Assembly: GCA_018136815.1 (NCBI GenBank)
Contig: CM030934.1
Span: forward strand, 6,964,573 to 7,028,572
Source of the DNA: Isochrysis galbana
Lineage: Eukaryota; Haptophyta; Isochrysidales; Isochrysidaceae
Direction of reading: 5' to 3'
Length of the DNA: 64,000 nucleotides
This document shows, one piece after another, positions 1 through 10,737 of this stretch (positions within the stretch are counted from its first letter, which is position 1; the number at the start of each line of letters is the position of its first letter). A program made the translations under genes and the position numbers. Below the pieces are notes generated by a model. That model saw only the letters and a program-made list of their open reading frames with translations, was not told the origin of the DNA and made no database searches.

Positions 1-24
1 CTAGATGCTCGCCCATCTGCTCCT

Positions 25-262
25 GAAAGGTGAAGCACCTTTCGCGGCGCGCGCATGCAGCGCCGCCCAGGTGACACAAATTGTGACCTAGCTCGCGCTG
101 CGCGTCGAGCTGGGGGCTAGGGCCAAGATATGATGGGTGAGGGGTATGGAGACGCCCTCCCATACCGCTACAGCCGCCAACGAGGTGGTCTGAGAGGCAT
201 GGGAGGGGACGGCGCGGCGCGGCGACGGCGTGCAGCACCTCCGAAGGTGCTTCGCCTCTTAA
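25..262. repeat. Two short stem-loops, possible foldback element
   Basis: Bases 25-43 form a palindrome (GAAAGGTG, 3-nt loop, CACCTTTC). Bases 234-251 form AGCACCT, a 4-nt loop, AGGTGCT. Read on the minus strand the second stem is preceded by GAGGCGA, exactly as at 46951-46975. The segment between them carries no convincing gene. This looks like a small dispersed foldback repeat. Confidence 0.4.
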
Positions 263-1345
263 GAGATAAATAAGTAGTAGTATAACAATATCAAGCCCTC
301 GCCCTCGAAACGCGATTACGATTGCCGAAGGCCGCAGAAAGTCAACCTAGCAAGTCCAACCAAGAGTCAAGAGTCAATCAAACAAGAGTTCACTCGACCA
401 TCGAACAAGCACGAACGAGCGCCGTCCATGGATGTGGATGGACGGTGGATGGTGAATGGTGGTGGTGGTGGACGGATGGCGGACGGGATGAACACCTACT
501 TTCATTCATTGTGACTGCCTTTTGATGTCCCCTCATGCCCATGCCCGCCGCCGTCTTTCATACTGCTGGAGCGTCCTTCGTCCTTCGCGATGGCTCTATT
601 TCGAAGAAGGTTCCGAACTGCGAACTGCCGACTCTTAGGTGATCAAAATCACCACGATGGACGATGGATGATTGAAACGACGGATGGCTGATGACTGGCG
701 CCGGCGCCGGCTTGCGTGCCGTCTTCCACCACACGACGCGCAGAAGGGACACAACCGACGAAACGCGTGGGTGTCGGGAAAGCAAAAAGTCGGCATTTCG
801 CGATCTCTCGATCGATCGACGAGATGGCGATCTTCGACGGCACCCCTTTCCAACTGCTGGTCAACCCAGAGCTATCTGCTCCCGGATCATCCGTCTTCTC
901 TTGTCAATGGTGGGCGCACGCAGGGCCGGGGAGACAACGACGAGGCGCCATCAGTTATTGAGAAGTGGTGGGACATCCCTGGCCTTGCCGAGGTGCGTAC
1001 TCATCTCCCTCGCTCCTCCCTCCCTTGCCCACCCCGTCCGCACACTCGAAGCGCTGTGCGAGCCCCTCGCCGGTGATGTGCGAATGTCTCTCGAGGGTCT
1101 GCTGGCTCTCGTTGTCATGCAGACAGCACGGAACGAGCGGGCTGCGCTCTAAGTGCCTTCATGAGCGTCCACTATGACGAGAGCGTTCAGGCGGAAGGTG
1201 GCCTATAGCTCATTGGCCAGCAACAGAAGAACCGAGTCAATACTACGGCCCTGGCGTGTGAATGAAGCCGTGGATCTTCCGCGTGCATTCCACCTCACCC
1301 ACCCCCAGGCAACTCACCTCATCGTCCACCAATTTTCTTCTGCAG
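263..1345. other. Mostly non-coding; one possible exon at 890-992
   Basis: There is no complete gene. A short plus-strand open stretch ending near 992 (SVIEKWWDIPGLAE) is followed by GTGCGT, a usable splice donor, so it may be an internal exon of a gene whose last exon is at 1346. The rest is low-complexity GGT/GGAT repeats (420-480) and unremarkable intergenic sequence. The reading frames of the two possible exons could not be joined convincingly. Confidence 0.2.
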
Positions 1346-1739
1346 GTGCACAACGACTTCACTCACTTTTTCTTCCAGCATGATTGTACCCTCGCACATG
1401 AAGCTCAACACGGCAATCAATTCGCACCAGACAAACCAATTTAGTGCCCCGATGCCGCTCCGCTTCTCCCGTGTGCGTGACACGGTGATTGCTGGAGATG
1501 CTACGGAGGACAACAGGTACTACCGCAGCAAGATGGAGGCGAGAACAATGACACTGACAGAGCTCCGCAATATCTGCATCATGGAAGAGCGGTTGCGGCC
1601 ACTCTTGTTCAGCGAAGATCCATGCCTAGCATTGAAGGTGTTTGCAAAGGGTTCGACACCGCCGCCATATCGGCCAAATGTGTCCCTATCCAAACACGCA
1701 TTGATTGAGGGGATGCTGAAGGCGGGCTGGCGCCCATGA
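1346..1739 (+). CDS. Possible terminal exon, unknown protein
   Basis: An open frame follows a good polypyrimidine acceptor (TTTTCTTCTGCAG at 1333-1345) and runs to a stop at 1737-1739. The ATG at 1380 would give 119 residues; reading from the acceptor adds about 11 more. The middle (residues about 60-119) has a balanced composition and a leucine-rich helical look rather than the low complexity of shadow frames. No domain is recognised. It could be the 3' exon of a plus-strand gene with upstream exons near 890-992, or spurious. Confidence 0.3.
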
Positions 1740-3300
1740 CCCAATGACATCCGCTTAGAGTAGACTCACGAGTGGGACACGAGCTGATCTACATCTTTCC
1801 GCAGGACGGCGGTCTTCCTCATCCCGTCTAAACAGTGACCATTCTAATACGGTTGGTGAGCAGCGTGGCTGCACATCCTGTTCAGTCCCGTTTCCCCTAC
1901 AGTTGCGTTTGCCCCAGTGATGTACGTAGGGGGGCGGGAGTTGGTGGGTGTGTGGGGGAGTGAGGCTTTTCACCATCACCTCACGTCTACCTTCCAAATG
2001 TTCTGTCTTCTTTCATACGGCGTGCTTCTGTCATGCTTTTTTTTGGAGCTGCTGCATGACCGCCAGCACTCTCGATGCTCCTTAGGATCGGTGGTGCAGC
2101 GCGTGTATTTTGCCCTACCTTTTTCACGTTGGCTCTTGTGCCTGGTATCGTGCTTGGAGCTTTGCTCACAGGCGAGTCTTAAATGCTGTGATTGACCCTG
2201 AGACAGAAGTAGCGTCGGAACCCGCGAACTGCGCGTCAAATAATACATGGAGGAGGGCCGTGGTGCGAGACACTATTCTTCTTCTGCCTTCACTTTTGAT
2301 TCTCCCAACAAAATAGTGGTAGTGAATTGATTGAGACATGAGTGGACATGGAATGAAGCTCAACACGCTTCTAGATCACCTTAAATAAGCTGGCGCATTC
2401 CCACAAACCACACTTTAGGCGTCCACCGTATGTTACGACGACTTATCCCGCTTGCTTGTCGCCAAACTCTTCGGACGCTATAACAATGGAGATAGACACT
2501 GCAAACTAGGACCGTGGAGCGCCTATGTGCGCAACGGCGGGCTGAAGGAGAAGTATCGGCATCCATCGACGCATCGCGGACGACGCTGACTTACCGGCTC
2601 TCGCAATCTCTGCAGCACGATTTGCGCCGATGTCAGCAATGATGTCCTAGGGCTTCGTAGCCGGAGCATGCCTTATGCTAAACGACGAGCCCGTGCCCAG
2701 GCCCAGGTTCGTCAAAAAAAAGGACAAACAAGGACAGGGATCTGGTGCACCTTGTTTGTTGAGCGCTTACGACCACGACAACGACCCACGATGGCGTGGC
2801 GATACAATCAGGGAATGGTGGGCCTTTGCCTTGGTTCCTCGGTTGGTTATCACCCTACGCGTGTGTCTATGGGGTCGTCATCATACTTCGTCCTCTCCGG
2901 GGCGCGCCCTGTGTACCCTATCTGCACGCGTCGCGCGAAAGTTTTGCGTTCTGTGTTCTATCGAACGTGGAATCAACCGGATTGAGCCATCGAGTGTCCA
3001 TGGTCATTGACAGAAATTTTCGTTTTAGTTTCAAGGTCGCGTTCCGTCGAAAAAGGAAAGAGGACCGGCGGCCGATTTCGACGCGGCTTGGGGGCGCGTC
3101 GCGCGCGATTGAGGATTGAGGTGTCGTTCCGTCAATTGTGGGACATCAGTCGAATTGAGCTATCAAATGTCCATATACAAATCTACCACGTGCTCTTAGG
3201 GATTGATCTATGTTTTGGCGACAGAGTGACAAACCAGCGCCCCCATTGCGCATAGCAGCTTGTTTCTCTGCGGTTTACAATCACATAAACAACCTACTTT
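1740..3300. other. Intergenic, no supported gene
   Basis: Short overlapping frames occur on both strands but none shows domain-like sequence, a signal peptide or paired splice sites. Nothing further is recognisable. Confidence 0.5.
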
Positions 3301-3640
3301 TATAAGTGGGGGTCAATGGGGGCCTCGCGCCCCCCTCTCTCCATCGCGGACACCCCCCGGGGTGGGCCCGTACATTCACCCCCAGCCCCTGCCCTCTGGC
3401 AGGGGCAGGGCACTCATCAAATCAGCCCAGACCCCTAGTGGGCGCGGGCCGCGAGCCGCACTCCCAGGCCCGCATGGGCCTGCTCTCGTACTGACCCCCC
3501 CCCCCCATCCCTGGTCGCCAGGCAGACAGGGGCCTCAGGGCGGCACCCAAGGCCAGCGAGGCGAGCGAGGGAGAGGCAGGGGGGGCCAGGGGCTGAGCCC
3601 CAGCCGCCACTGCCCCCTGAGCTGCCCCTGCTGGCCCTCT
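3300..3640. other. GC-rich low-complexity stretch
   Basis: C/G-rich sequence with runs such as the C tract at 3495-3506 and proline/glycine-rich frames on both strands. The frames are compositional artefacts. Confidence 0.5.
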
Positions 3641-4054
3641 GGGCGCTCACGGTGCGTCTTGGGGGCGTGACGTCGTCATCACCGGCGCCCGCAAAGGGCT
3701 GATTTCGACGCGGTGTGCGGGGGCGGCGGGCGCGATTGGTGTGGCTGTGAGGGCGGGATGCCGCGATATGGTGCGCGATGCGGCATCTACTCGGTGAGCG
3801 GGCACAAGAACGGCCTCGTGGCGCCGCCGGTCGCGGGTCGAAGTTGGGCGCTCACGGTGCGTCTTGGGGGCGTGACGTCGTCATCACCGGCGCCCGCAAA
3901 GGGCTGATTTCGACGCGGTGCGCGGGGGCGGCGGGCGCGATTGGCGTGGCTGTGAGGGCGGGATGCCGCGATATGGTGCGTGATGCGGCATCTACTCGGT
4001 GAGCGGGCACAAGAACGGCCTCGTGGCGCCGCCGGTCGCGGGTCGAAGTTGGGC
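3641..4054. repeat. 205-bp tandem duplication, two copies
   Basis: The segment beginning GGGCGCTCACGGTGCGTC at 3641 recurs at 3846, a period of 205 bp. The second copy runs to about 4054 with only a few substitutions. It contains the dyad TGACGTCGTCA and no gene that I can support. Confidence 0.75.
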
Positions 4055-4518
4055 TCTCTATCCCTTGGCGATTTTAGCGTTGAGCGTCTTCATAGTTTTT
4101 GTGATAATTACGTACACGTTCAAGTCCATGAAATCATAGAAGTATTGTATTGCGGTGCGTACAGAACCAGGCTGTATCGACCGTGTTTGCTGGTGATGAC
4201 CATGGCTTCGTAATGCGCTGCGAGAGGCGCGCTTGAAGGCCATCGATAAAATTATACCGGAGGGGGCCCGTTGTATATTTCTGCGCGGCTGTCAGAGGCC
4301 TGAAATTGAGTATTTTTCGAAAATTTTGCCGGAGGACCCCGGATTTTTTTTGCTGATCTCTCATACCAGAACCTATAGGGAGCTTATTTAGGTCCTCGTT
4401 TGCCCATTACCGATGGTGCCCTTCGCACCCCCCTAGTGAGTGACCGGGCTACAGATAGATTATTATTATTACAATCACATAAACATGCAGTATAAGAGAG
4501 ATGTCTCACTGGAAGGGT

Positions 4519-4690
4519 GTGATGAGTTGCAATCACCCATATGCACGCCGTGGATGCGCACGGCGCGATGTGCATCGGTTTCCCCGCGGGGGCGCCGTGC
4601 GTGTGATGAGTTGCAATCACGTGGATGCGCACGGCGCGATGTGCATCGGTTCCCCCCGCGGGGGCGCCCTTTCGGCTTTTGGTATCCCGT
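4519..4690. repeat. 84-bp tandem duplication
   Basis: GTGATGAGTTGCAATCAC occurs at 4519-4536 and 4603-4620. Each copy is associated with a GTGGATGCGCACGGCGCGAT block followed by a C/G-rich palindromic run (CCCCGCGGGGG). Confidence 0.65.
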
Positions 4691-5322
4691 GGTTATCGCT
4701 GCCCCGCAACCGCGGGGGTGATACTCCGACATTTCTCTGTACTGCCCCTAGGTTGCTCCTCCTTGTTTCTTGCCCGTCCCGCCCCGTTTTTCCCTTGTGT
4801 GTTCCAGCATACCCTTCGTCGTTGCTATCTTTTCCCGCTTCCCTCTCCGTCCCGATGTCCGACGTCTGTGACCTCCTGCCCTTGTGAACCTCCCGCGTGC
4901 TATGACCCCTAGTGTGCCCAGCCTCCAGGCATCCCGCCCGGGCCTTCCCCACTTCTAGTCGCACACCCGTGGCCCCAATGTCTCCCCAGCCCTCCTCGTC
5001 CCTCCCCACTCCCCATGTTCATACCTTGGCTGATAAAGATATCCACAGCTCCATCCACACCTCCACCACTGCCAACTGTGTCCGTAGTAGTAGTAGGCGA
5101 TAGCCCAGAATATTCAGATGTTTTTCCTTACCTCGCTCCTCCTGTTCGCCTTTCTTACTCAAACAAAGCTTATCCCGTGAGATATTCATCATCCGCCATG
5201 AAGAAGCTACATGATCACGTATGGTACATGCCAGGGCCGAGTGGGAATTTGAGGAGAACCAAGGGCGAAAGCGCGAGAGCATCTATTGTCGTTCCACCCA
5301 CCAAACCCTGAATCGACCTTGC
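4691..5322. other. Intergenic, no supported gene
   Basis: Pyrimidine-rich sequence downstream of the minus-strand alliinase gene's stop. It presumably includes that gene's 3' UTR. No other structure is evident. Confidence 0.4.
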
Positions 5323-6813
5323 TTAAACTTCTCGATATCCAAGGTCCGAGCGAGTCCATCGCTTGGCAAACCTACCAAGACGACGGCGACGTTGTGAGCC
5401 GCCCGAGGATTCGCCGTTGACGACGAGACTGGTATTGCTTTCCACGGCGGGGCTTATGATGGCGCGTTCGAAGCGCTCAGCCATCAATTCAAAGGACGAG
5501 CGATCGATGCCGATTGCCAGCCTGCAAAAGTACGAAGGAGCACCAAAGACCGACCCGGGATGCGATTTTATCCGCAACGAGCGCAGATATTCCTCGCAGT
5601 CGGACCCATCGCGTGTGCGAAGCCACATAAACATGTGGCGTGGGCTTGACGCAGCACTTTCAGGGCGCCCGTCGGCGGTCCAGCCGTATGATGCGAGAGC
5701 GAGCCTCCCAGTGGAAACAATCGCGGGAGCAAGGCGCTCCCAGCGAGCGACCAGCTGCGCACGCATCCACTCCATAAAAGGCATCTCGGCTGGCGTTGGT
5801 GCGAACTCCGCACGTGTTGCACTATCCTTGCGGAGCATGCTGCCTGTTCCCGCACGATGCGAGTCGAGAATGAGCCCGAGGGTCTGCACGTGCCTGAGTT
5901 GGGCATCGGTGGAGCAACGCCCGTTTGCCCAAATATATTCAAACATGTACCTCGCGGTTGTCTCGTCCCTCACAAACGCCCAGCCTAATCGTGAGGATGC
6001 ATGCCCCAGGATCTTGGACGCAGTGAAGATCGCCACGTCCACAGGCGCATCGTGCGAAGAAAGCACCACAGGCCCGTAGGCCGGCCAATTGTAAACGAGG
6101 TCATGGATCTGGCTTGCCCCCGGAATGGAAGCGTGCGCAGAACGTGGAGATCCATCTGGGTTGTTCGGCCTCGTCACAAACTCCACCACACACGACGGCG
6201 CCACAGCTGCTGAGGTGCGATTGAATGCGGCATAGGGCACCCAGGTCGAACCGGAGCCGGAAGGCACCAAACGCTGCTCAAAGGGCCCCCAGTACGGCGG
6301 CGCAGCTGTTGCCACGCAGCCTGTACGGTGACGCATCTGTGCATATAGCGCCGCAGAGAGCAGCTGCGCCGCGCCCGCACCGAGGATGAGGTGGCGGTAG
6401 GCAGCCTGGCCGGCCGGCACGTTGTCGCATATCTCATGCAGCCTTCTCAGCCTCTCATTGAGCATCCGGCTCAGGCCGTCCGTCTTGGTTGCCGGGTGTA
6501 TCCAGATATCGGAGGCACGGTAGGGCATTCCGCTAGCCAGTGCTATGCGCATCGGCGGCGCGCGCTGCCGCAGAAGCCAAGGAGCATTCATTGAGACGAT
6601 GGCGTCCTTGTCGCCCACGAGGCACTCGTCTTCCTCTCTCTCGCAGTTGAGGCCGGAGTAGCAGGAGAAGCAGACGCACTGAGGAGGAGCTCCAGCGAGA
6701 ACGAGTTCTTCTTCCACCACGCCGTGCGGGCCGCACGAGAGACGCGGCGAGGTGCGCCAGCCGACGGTGCGAGAGGGGCCGGACTCGGTTGCAGGAAGAG
6801 GAAGCGGGGCCAT
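5323..6813 (-). CDS. Alliinase-like PLP-dependent C-S lyase / aminotransferase with EGF-like N-terminus
   Basis: The single-exon product is 496 aa, in the size range of plant alliinases. Residues about 27-64 hold a Cys-rich EGF-like segment (CVCFSCYSGLNC), the hallmark N-terminus of alliinase. The PLP fold follows: GAGAAQ at 145-150 (cofactor phosphate loop), RPNNPDG at 215-221, HDLVY at 237-241 (Asp and Tyr contacting PLP) and TASKILGHASSRLGWAF at 264-280, with Lys267 the Schiff-base lysine. Family members either cleave S-alkyl-cysteine sulfoxides (alliin lyase) or transaminate tryptophan (TAA1/TAR); the EGF module favours the lyase branch, but substrate is inference. The ATG at 6813 directly follows a long CT-rich leader (sense strand). 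No signal peptide is seen, although the EGF module would be expected in a secretory protein, so an upstream exon may be missing. The basic C-terminal tail (RRRRLGRFAKRW) is unusual. Confidence 0.85.
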   Translation of the reverse strand: MAPLPLPATESGPSRTVGWRTSPRLSCGPHGVVEEELVLAGAPPQCVCFSCYSGLNCEREEDECLVGDKDAIVSMNAPWLLRQRAPPMRIALASGMPYRASDIWIHPATKTDGLSRMLNERLRRLHEICDNVPAGQAAYRHLILGAGAAQLLSAALYAQMRHRTGCVATAAPPYWGPFEQRLVPSGSGSTWVPYAAFNRTSAAVAPSCVVEFVTRPNNPDGSPRSAHASIPGASQIHDLVYNWPAYGPVVLSSHDAPVDVAIFTASKILGHASSRLGWAFVRDETTARYMFEYIWANGRCSTDAQLRHVQTLGLILDSHRAGTGSMLRKDSATRAEFAPTPAEMPFMEWMRAQLVARWERLAPAIVSTGRLALASYGWTADGRPESAASSPRHMFMWLRTRDGSDCEEYLRSLRIKSHPGSVFGAPSYFCRLAIGIDRSSFELMAERFERAIISPAVESNTSLVVNGESSGGSQRRRRLGRFAKRWTRSDLGYREV

Positions 6814-7060
6814 GAGGGGGAAAAGAGGAAGGGGAAGGGGGCGGGGAAGGAGCGCTCGAGAGGAGAGACAGAGAGAGAGGAGGGGAGGAGAGAGGAGGAG
6901 AGTCTAGGAGAGAGAGGGAGAAGAAGCAGGAGGCTAGGAGAAAGAATGGAAGAAGAGACGAAAAGAGAGAGATCGAGCAAGATGAAAGAGAAGAGGAGAG
7001 GAGGGGGGAGGGGAGGGGGGGGAGGTGGCAAAAGGGAGGTGTGTGAGAGAGAGGCTTGAT
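6814..7060 (-). promoter_or_regulatory. CT-rich leader/promoter tract of the alliinase gene
   Basis: About 245 bases are almost purely purine on the plus strand, hence CT-rich in the sense of the minus-strand gene, and abut its ATG. Similar tracts precede most genes in this window. The role in transcription or as 5' UTR is inferred. Confidence 0.4.
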
Positions 7061-7617
7061 GAAGGTTTTAGCCTTCTTCATGATCAAAATCTAGTGGCAC
7101 GAGCTTCTTGGATCGGCCACATTTCTATTATTTTAGGCACTATACACTCTTACTCCTACCCTTTGGGTTCTAGAGCTCTAGATCTAGAAGGTGCTCAAAC
7201 TGCAGGAAAGCCTCATCATGTAGAGAGCTCGGCCGATATTTATTTTTTCAGTTGAAGCTCGTTGTGACTCGCAGGGTATTTTTGGGCATGTGCCATGAGT
7301 CTAAAATAAAGTAGAGATTTGCTTTCCAAAGAGAGACGAAAGGAAAGGGGCGCCGACAGACCCGACCGAGGCCCTCGCTCTACACTACTTTAATATGCTA
7401 CCGACCGACGACGTCTTAACGACTAACTGTCGAAGCATCGAGAGGCGTTCGTTGAGAAGGAAGCTCTCCATTGTCCGTCGTTTTCTTTACTAAATAATGA
7501 AGTGAGTGCATTCGTGCATTCCCTTGTGTCGTTCTATTTTCTTCCAGTAAAGTAGAGTACTCTAGAGTCTCTATTTTGAACATTTTTGAACATAGGGTGC
7601 AGTCAACGGCACCTCCC
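7061..7617. other. Divergent intergenic region
   Basis: Relatively AT-rich spacer between the divergently transcribed alliinase-like and cyclic-nucleotide-binding genes. No gene is supported; it presumably holds both promoters. Confidence 0.4.
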
Positions 7618-7770
7618 GCTCGCCCGCCCTCGCTGGAAGGCTTCCTCTCCCTCTCTCCCCTTCCCTCCCCCCTCCCTCCCTCCCTCCCGCTCCCTCTCCC
7701 CTTTCTCCTTGAGCCGGCACGCCGTGTCACCTCCTTCTCCTCCTCCCACTCGCACCGGCCCTCTCACGCA
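7618..7770 (+). promoter_or_regulatory. CT-rich leader of the cyclic-nucleotide-binding gene
   Basis: CCCTCCCTCC-type pyrimidine tract ending about 35 bases before the ATG at 7771. Confidence 0.4.
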
Positions 7771-9567
7771 ATGGCGCTGCCGCCTGACCGCTACCTTGAA
7801 CAGACGGAGCTCCGTCAGATGCTGAATGGGATGCTCGAGGCAGTGTGCCGCGAACGGCCGAGCTCGCTCTGTGCGCACCTTTTTGACTACCTCCACCGCA
7901 GCTACCCCGACGACGCCGCTGCCCTCGAAGGCCTCGAGCGCAAGGCGGAGGCCCTTGGAGGATGGCAGAGCCGCAATGACATCGGAAGCAGCCAGGCTGC
8001 GCTGATCGAGTTCATTGAGACGACGAGCGTGCGCCAGATCCTCGAGACGATTCTCGAGGCAGCTCTGCGCGAGCAACCCGATAATGTCGTCGTCTTCTTC
8101 ATGGAACAGCTATTCTGCACCGCGACCAACGAGGTGCCTCCCACGGTGCCCACTGAGGCAGATCAGCCGGCAGCTACCACCACGGTTGAGGAGGAGAAGG
8201 ACGTTGCAGTCGCTGGCATTGAGCCCTCGCCGCCTGAATTTCCTGCAGTAGATGCGGAGGCGAGTGCATCGGCCTCCAGCGATGTGGTTTCGGGCGCTGC
8301 CGCAGAGGCAGTGCTAGATGCCACGGTGGGAGGGGTGGAGGGAGGGGTGGAGGGCGCACTGTTGGCAGGTACTGCGCCAGAGGTGGACGACGCCGTCGCT
8401 CGCCTGTTTAAGGCAGTTGAGGCCGGTGACGCGGCGGAGGTCGAAGCGGCTCTTGCTTCAGGTGCTTCTGTGACTTCTATCAACGCGGCGGGCCAGACGG
8501 CACTGCATCTGGCAGCTGAAGGCGAGCCACATGTGGTGGGCGTCTTGGTATCGTGTGCCGATTGCCCGCTTGACGCTCTCGATGCGGAGGGAAGGACTGC
8601 GCTCATGCTGGCCATCGCATACCATGATGGCGAATCGGTGGCGAAGCTTGTAGGAGCGGGCGCCTCAGTCGACGTGGAGGATAGAGAAGGAAAGAATGCG
8701 ACTGCCTATGCTGAAGATAGCGGCGACGCGGCAATTATTAAGGCGGTGACAGGCAAGGATGTCGAGGCCAAGGAGCATGTGCCACCACCACCTGCCTCAC
8801 GTAGCATGTCTAAACGTTCGTCTTTCACTTCTGGCTCGGTCGATCCCGCAACCATTGACCGGGCCAGCATCCCTATCGTTGAGAAGAGTGAAGAGGTGCA
8901 GGTATGCGCAGGTTCTTGGACACAATTCGTTTCAAGTAGCAACCTGTCGCGGCCCGGCCCCCTCTATCTTTTCTTGACTAGAGTGTCCTTCGCAATAGGC
9001 ATACATTCGAGATGCTGTCCACGAAAACATTCTCTTCAACAGTCTAGATGAAGCCACCTTCAGCGCAGTGATCATGGCAATGGCCGAGAAGAATGTCGCG
9101 GAGGGAACCGCTGTCCTTACTCAAGGAGAGGAGAACGGCCATTTCTACGTGGTTCAGTCGGGGTCGTTCACAGTGTTCAAATGCGAGGAGGGCAGACAGC
9201 CCAGCCTTGAGAATCCAGGTGCGTCATTAGGCCTACAATCGCAATGCTGCCGCCGGCATGGAGGGTCACAGGCCGGCTGGAGGGTACGGCAGCCTCCTCG
9301 TGTGGTCTCACCTTGTGAGCTCTCGCCTCTTGCCATTGACGCGGCGGTTCCGCCCGAATGTCTCAACTTGTAGGCGAAAGAGTGCGCAATTTGGGCGAGA
9401 AGGACTGCTTTGGCGAAACTGCGCTCATGTATGAGTCGCCCAGTGAAGTTTCTGTCATCGCCAACACTGAGTCGAAGCTTTGGACGATCGACTACAAAAA
9501 CTTCCGTGCGTTTCAGCTGACAGCCGCTCACCACAAGGAAGGAGTTGCCGCGGACGGGTCCAACTAG
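7771..9567 (+). CDS. PKA regulatory-subunit-like protein with ankyrin repeats and a single cyclic-nucleotide-binding domain
   Basis: Three exons (7771-8901, 8999-9218, 9374-9567) joined by GT-AG introns of 97 and 155 bases give 514 aa. Residues 7-41 and 80-115 are two related helical segments resembling the RIIa dimerisation/docking fold of PKA-R. After an acidic, Ala/Glu-rich linker, residues about 206-330 form ankyrin repeats (GQTALHLAAEG, GRTALMLAIAY). A basic-serine patch (SKRSS, 347-351) sits where PKA-R has its inhibitor site. Residues about 378-505 match one PKA-R cyclic-nucleotide domain (ENILFNSL near its start, FGETALMY in the phosphate-binding cassette). The Glu of the cassette is kept, but the Arg that binds the cyclic phosphate is Ser (SPSEV in place of TPRAA), and there is no second domain. 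It may be a cAMP-independent scaffold or bind another ligand; domain calls are firm, function inferred. Confidence 0.85.
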
Positions 9568-10061
9568 CGTGGAAACCCAAGTAGTGCGCCATCAACTGCG
9601 CCATCAGTATTCATCTTTTCAGGATACCAACACAACCGCGGCTAGTAATCCCGAGACTAGTCTTATATTGCCGCTGCGTTTCCTATTCGTGGATATCAAA
9701 CGACGGCTAGTGCTTTTTTCATTTTCAATACAGCAAGACGGTGGTGAGTGGCGAGCGACCATGAGAGGCGCAATTCGGTGTGCACGCGCACAATCACACG
9801 AGAGCGACGGGCAGTGGGATCTTGCATCGGTAGACTGCATAGGCGCCAGCCAGCCTTGACGGGCGCGGCTGGTGCAGCGTGTAGGCTGGCAGTGGATTCG
9901 AGCATTTTGCGGCGATTGTCGAGCCCAAGGCCATCATCAAAATGAAGGGTGAAGGACAAATGGGATTAGTGATAGTGATACTGATATAGAAGCTAGCAAC
10001 TAGCAAGGAAGGTGCAAGGCTACTTGCTACTCGCTCCTTGTCGTGCCATACTGATACTGCA
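9568..10061. other. Intergenic, no supported gene
   Basis: Presumed 3' UTR of the upstream gene, then unremarkable sequence up to a repeat-family hairpin at 10063. Confidence 0.4.
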
Positions 10062-10320
10062 TAACTATCGTTATAAACGACAGGGTCATGGTCATGGATG
10101 GAGCGCGCCTCGCTTCCACCCCCGCCCGCCGCCCACCCCGCCGCGCCGACCGACCACGACATGACAGACAGACGCTGCGCAGCCGCAGCAGGTCGTTTGC
10201 CTTCATTTGGTACCCGGTTGGAAAGGGCGCGCCGGCCGGAGTCAGCCGACCACGTCAAGTGGTACAGCGTCCCCATCCGCCCCTTCCCCCTCATGATGGC
10301 CCGCTACGAGCATCATCCTA
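10062..10320 (+). mobile_element. Degenerate copy of the hairpin-ATGGAGCGCGC repeat family
   Basis: CTATCGTT-ATA-AACGACAG forms a stem with one mismatch, followed by GGGTCATGG and then ATGGAGCGCGC. The next 130 bases match the copy at 27541, including CGCCCACCC and CGCGCCGACCGACCA. The reading frame after the ATG is not conserved, so this is a decayed copy. Confidence 0.55.
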
Positions 10321-10737
10321 ATACTCGTTCACTCCATACGAATGGATGTTTTGTCGAATGACGAGACATCGTCTCCTGTTTGATTCCGGTCCTCCAATAC
10401 CAGAGAATCCAGCTTGAGCCTTCCGTCGCCAACAGCGTTCGCGAGTATTTGAAATCAATCCACCATCTGTGATACCTTGGTTTCGAGACAAATCGAGTTT
10501 CGTGACTCCCGCCCACTGGATTCTTGAGACAATCACGAGATTCTTGAGACAATCCAATTTGCTATTTTGTAGCAACGCACTGAATACGCTTATGTTCCGA
10601 AATATCAAAGTCTTGAGGGGAACCCTGGCTCCACAGTAGGAGTTGATGAAGGTGGTCGCGTCTTGCGGGCCTTGAACAATCTCGAACATCTCAATCTTTA
10701 CTACAACTTGGTCCTGTTGGATTCGTGTCAGATTCAT
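10318..10737 (-). pseudogene. Leucine-rich-repeat gene remnant
   Basis: Minus-strand translation contains VTKLDLSRNQGITDGGL, a good leucine-rich repeat of the AMN1/F-box type. In a neighbouring frame a second unit (LKLDSLVLEDRNQTGDD) follows, so at least one frameshift separates adjacent repeats. The segment is AT-richer than the surrounding genes and lies directly downstream of the foreign-looking 218-aa ORF. No start codon or complete protein remains. Confidence 0.4.

Noticed and set aside
6533-7087. Ser/Leu/Pro-rich minus-strand frames before the alliinase start
   Set aside because: They translate the CT-rich tract and overlap the well-supported alliinase gene in another frame.
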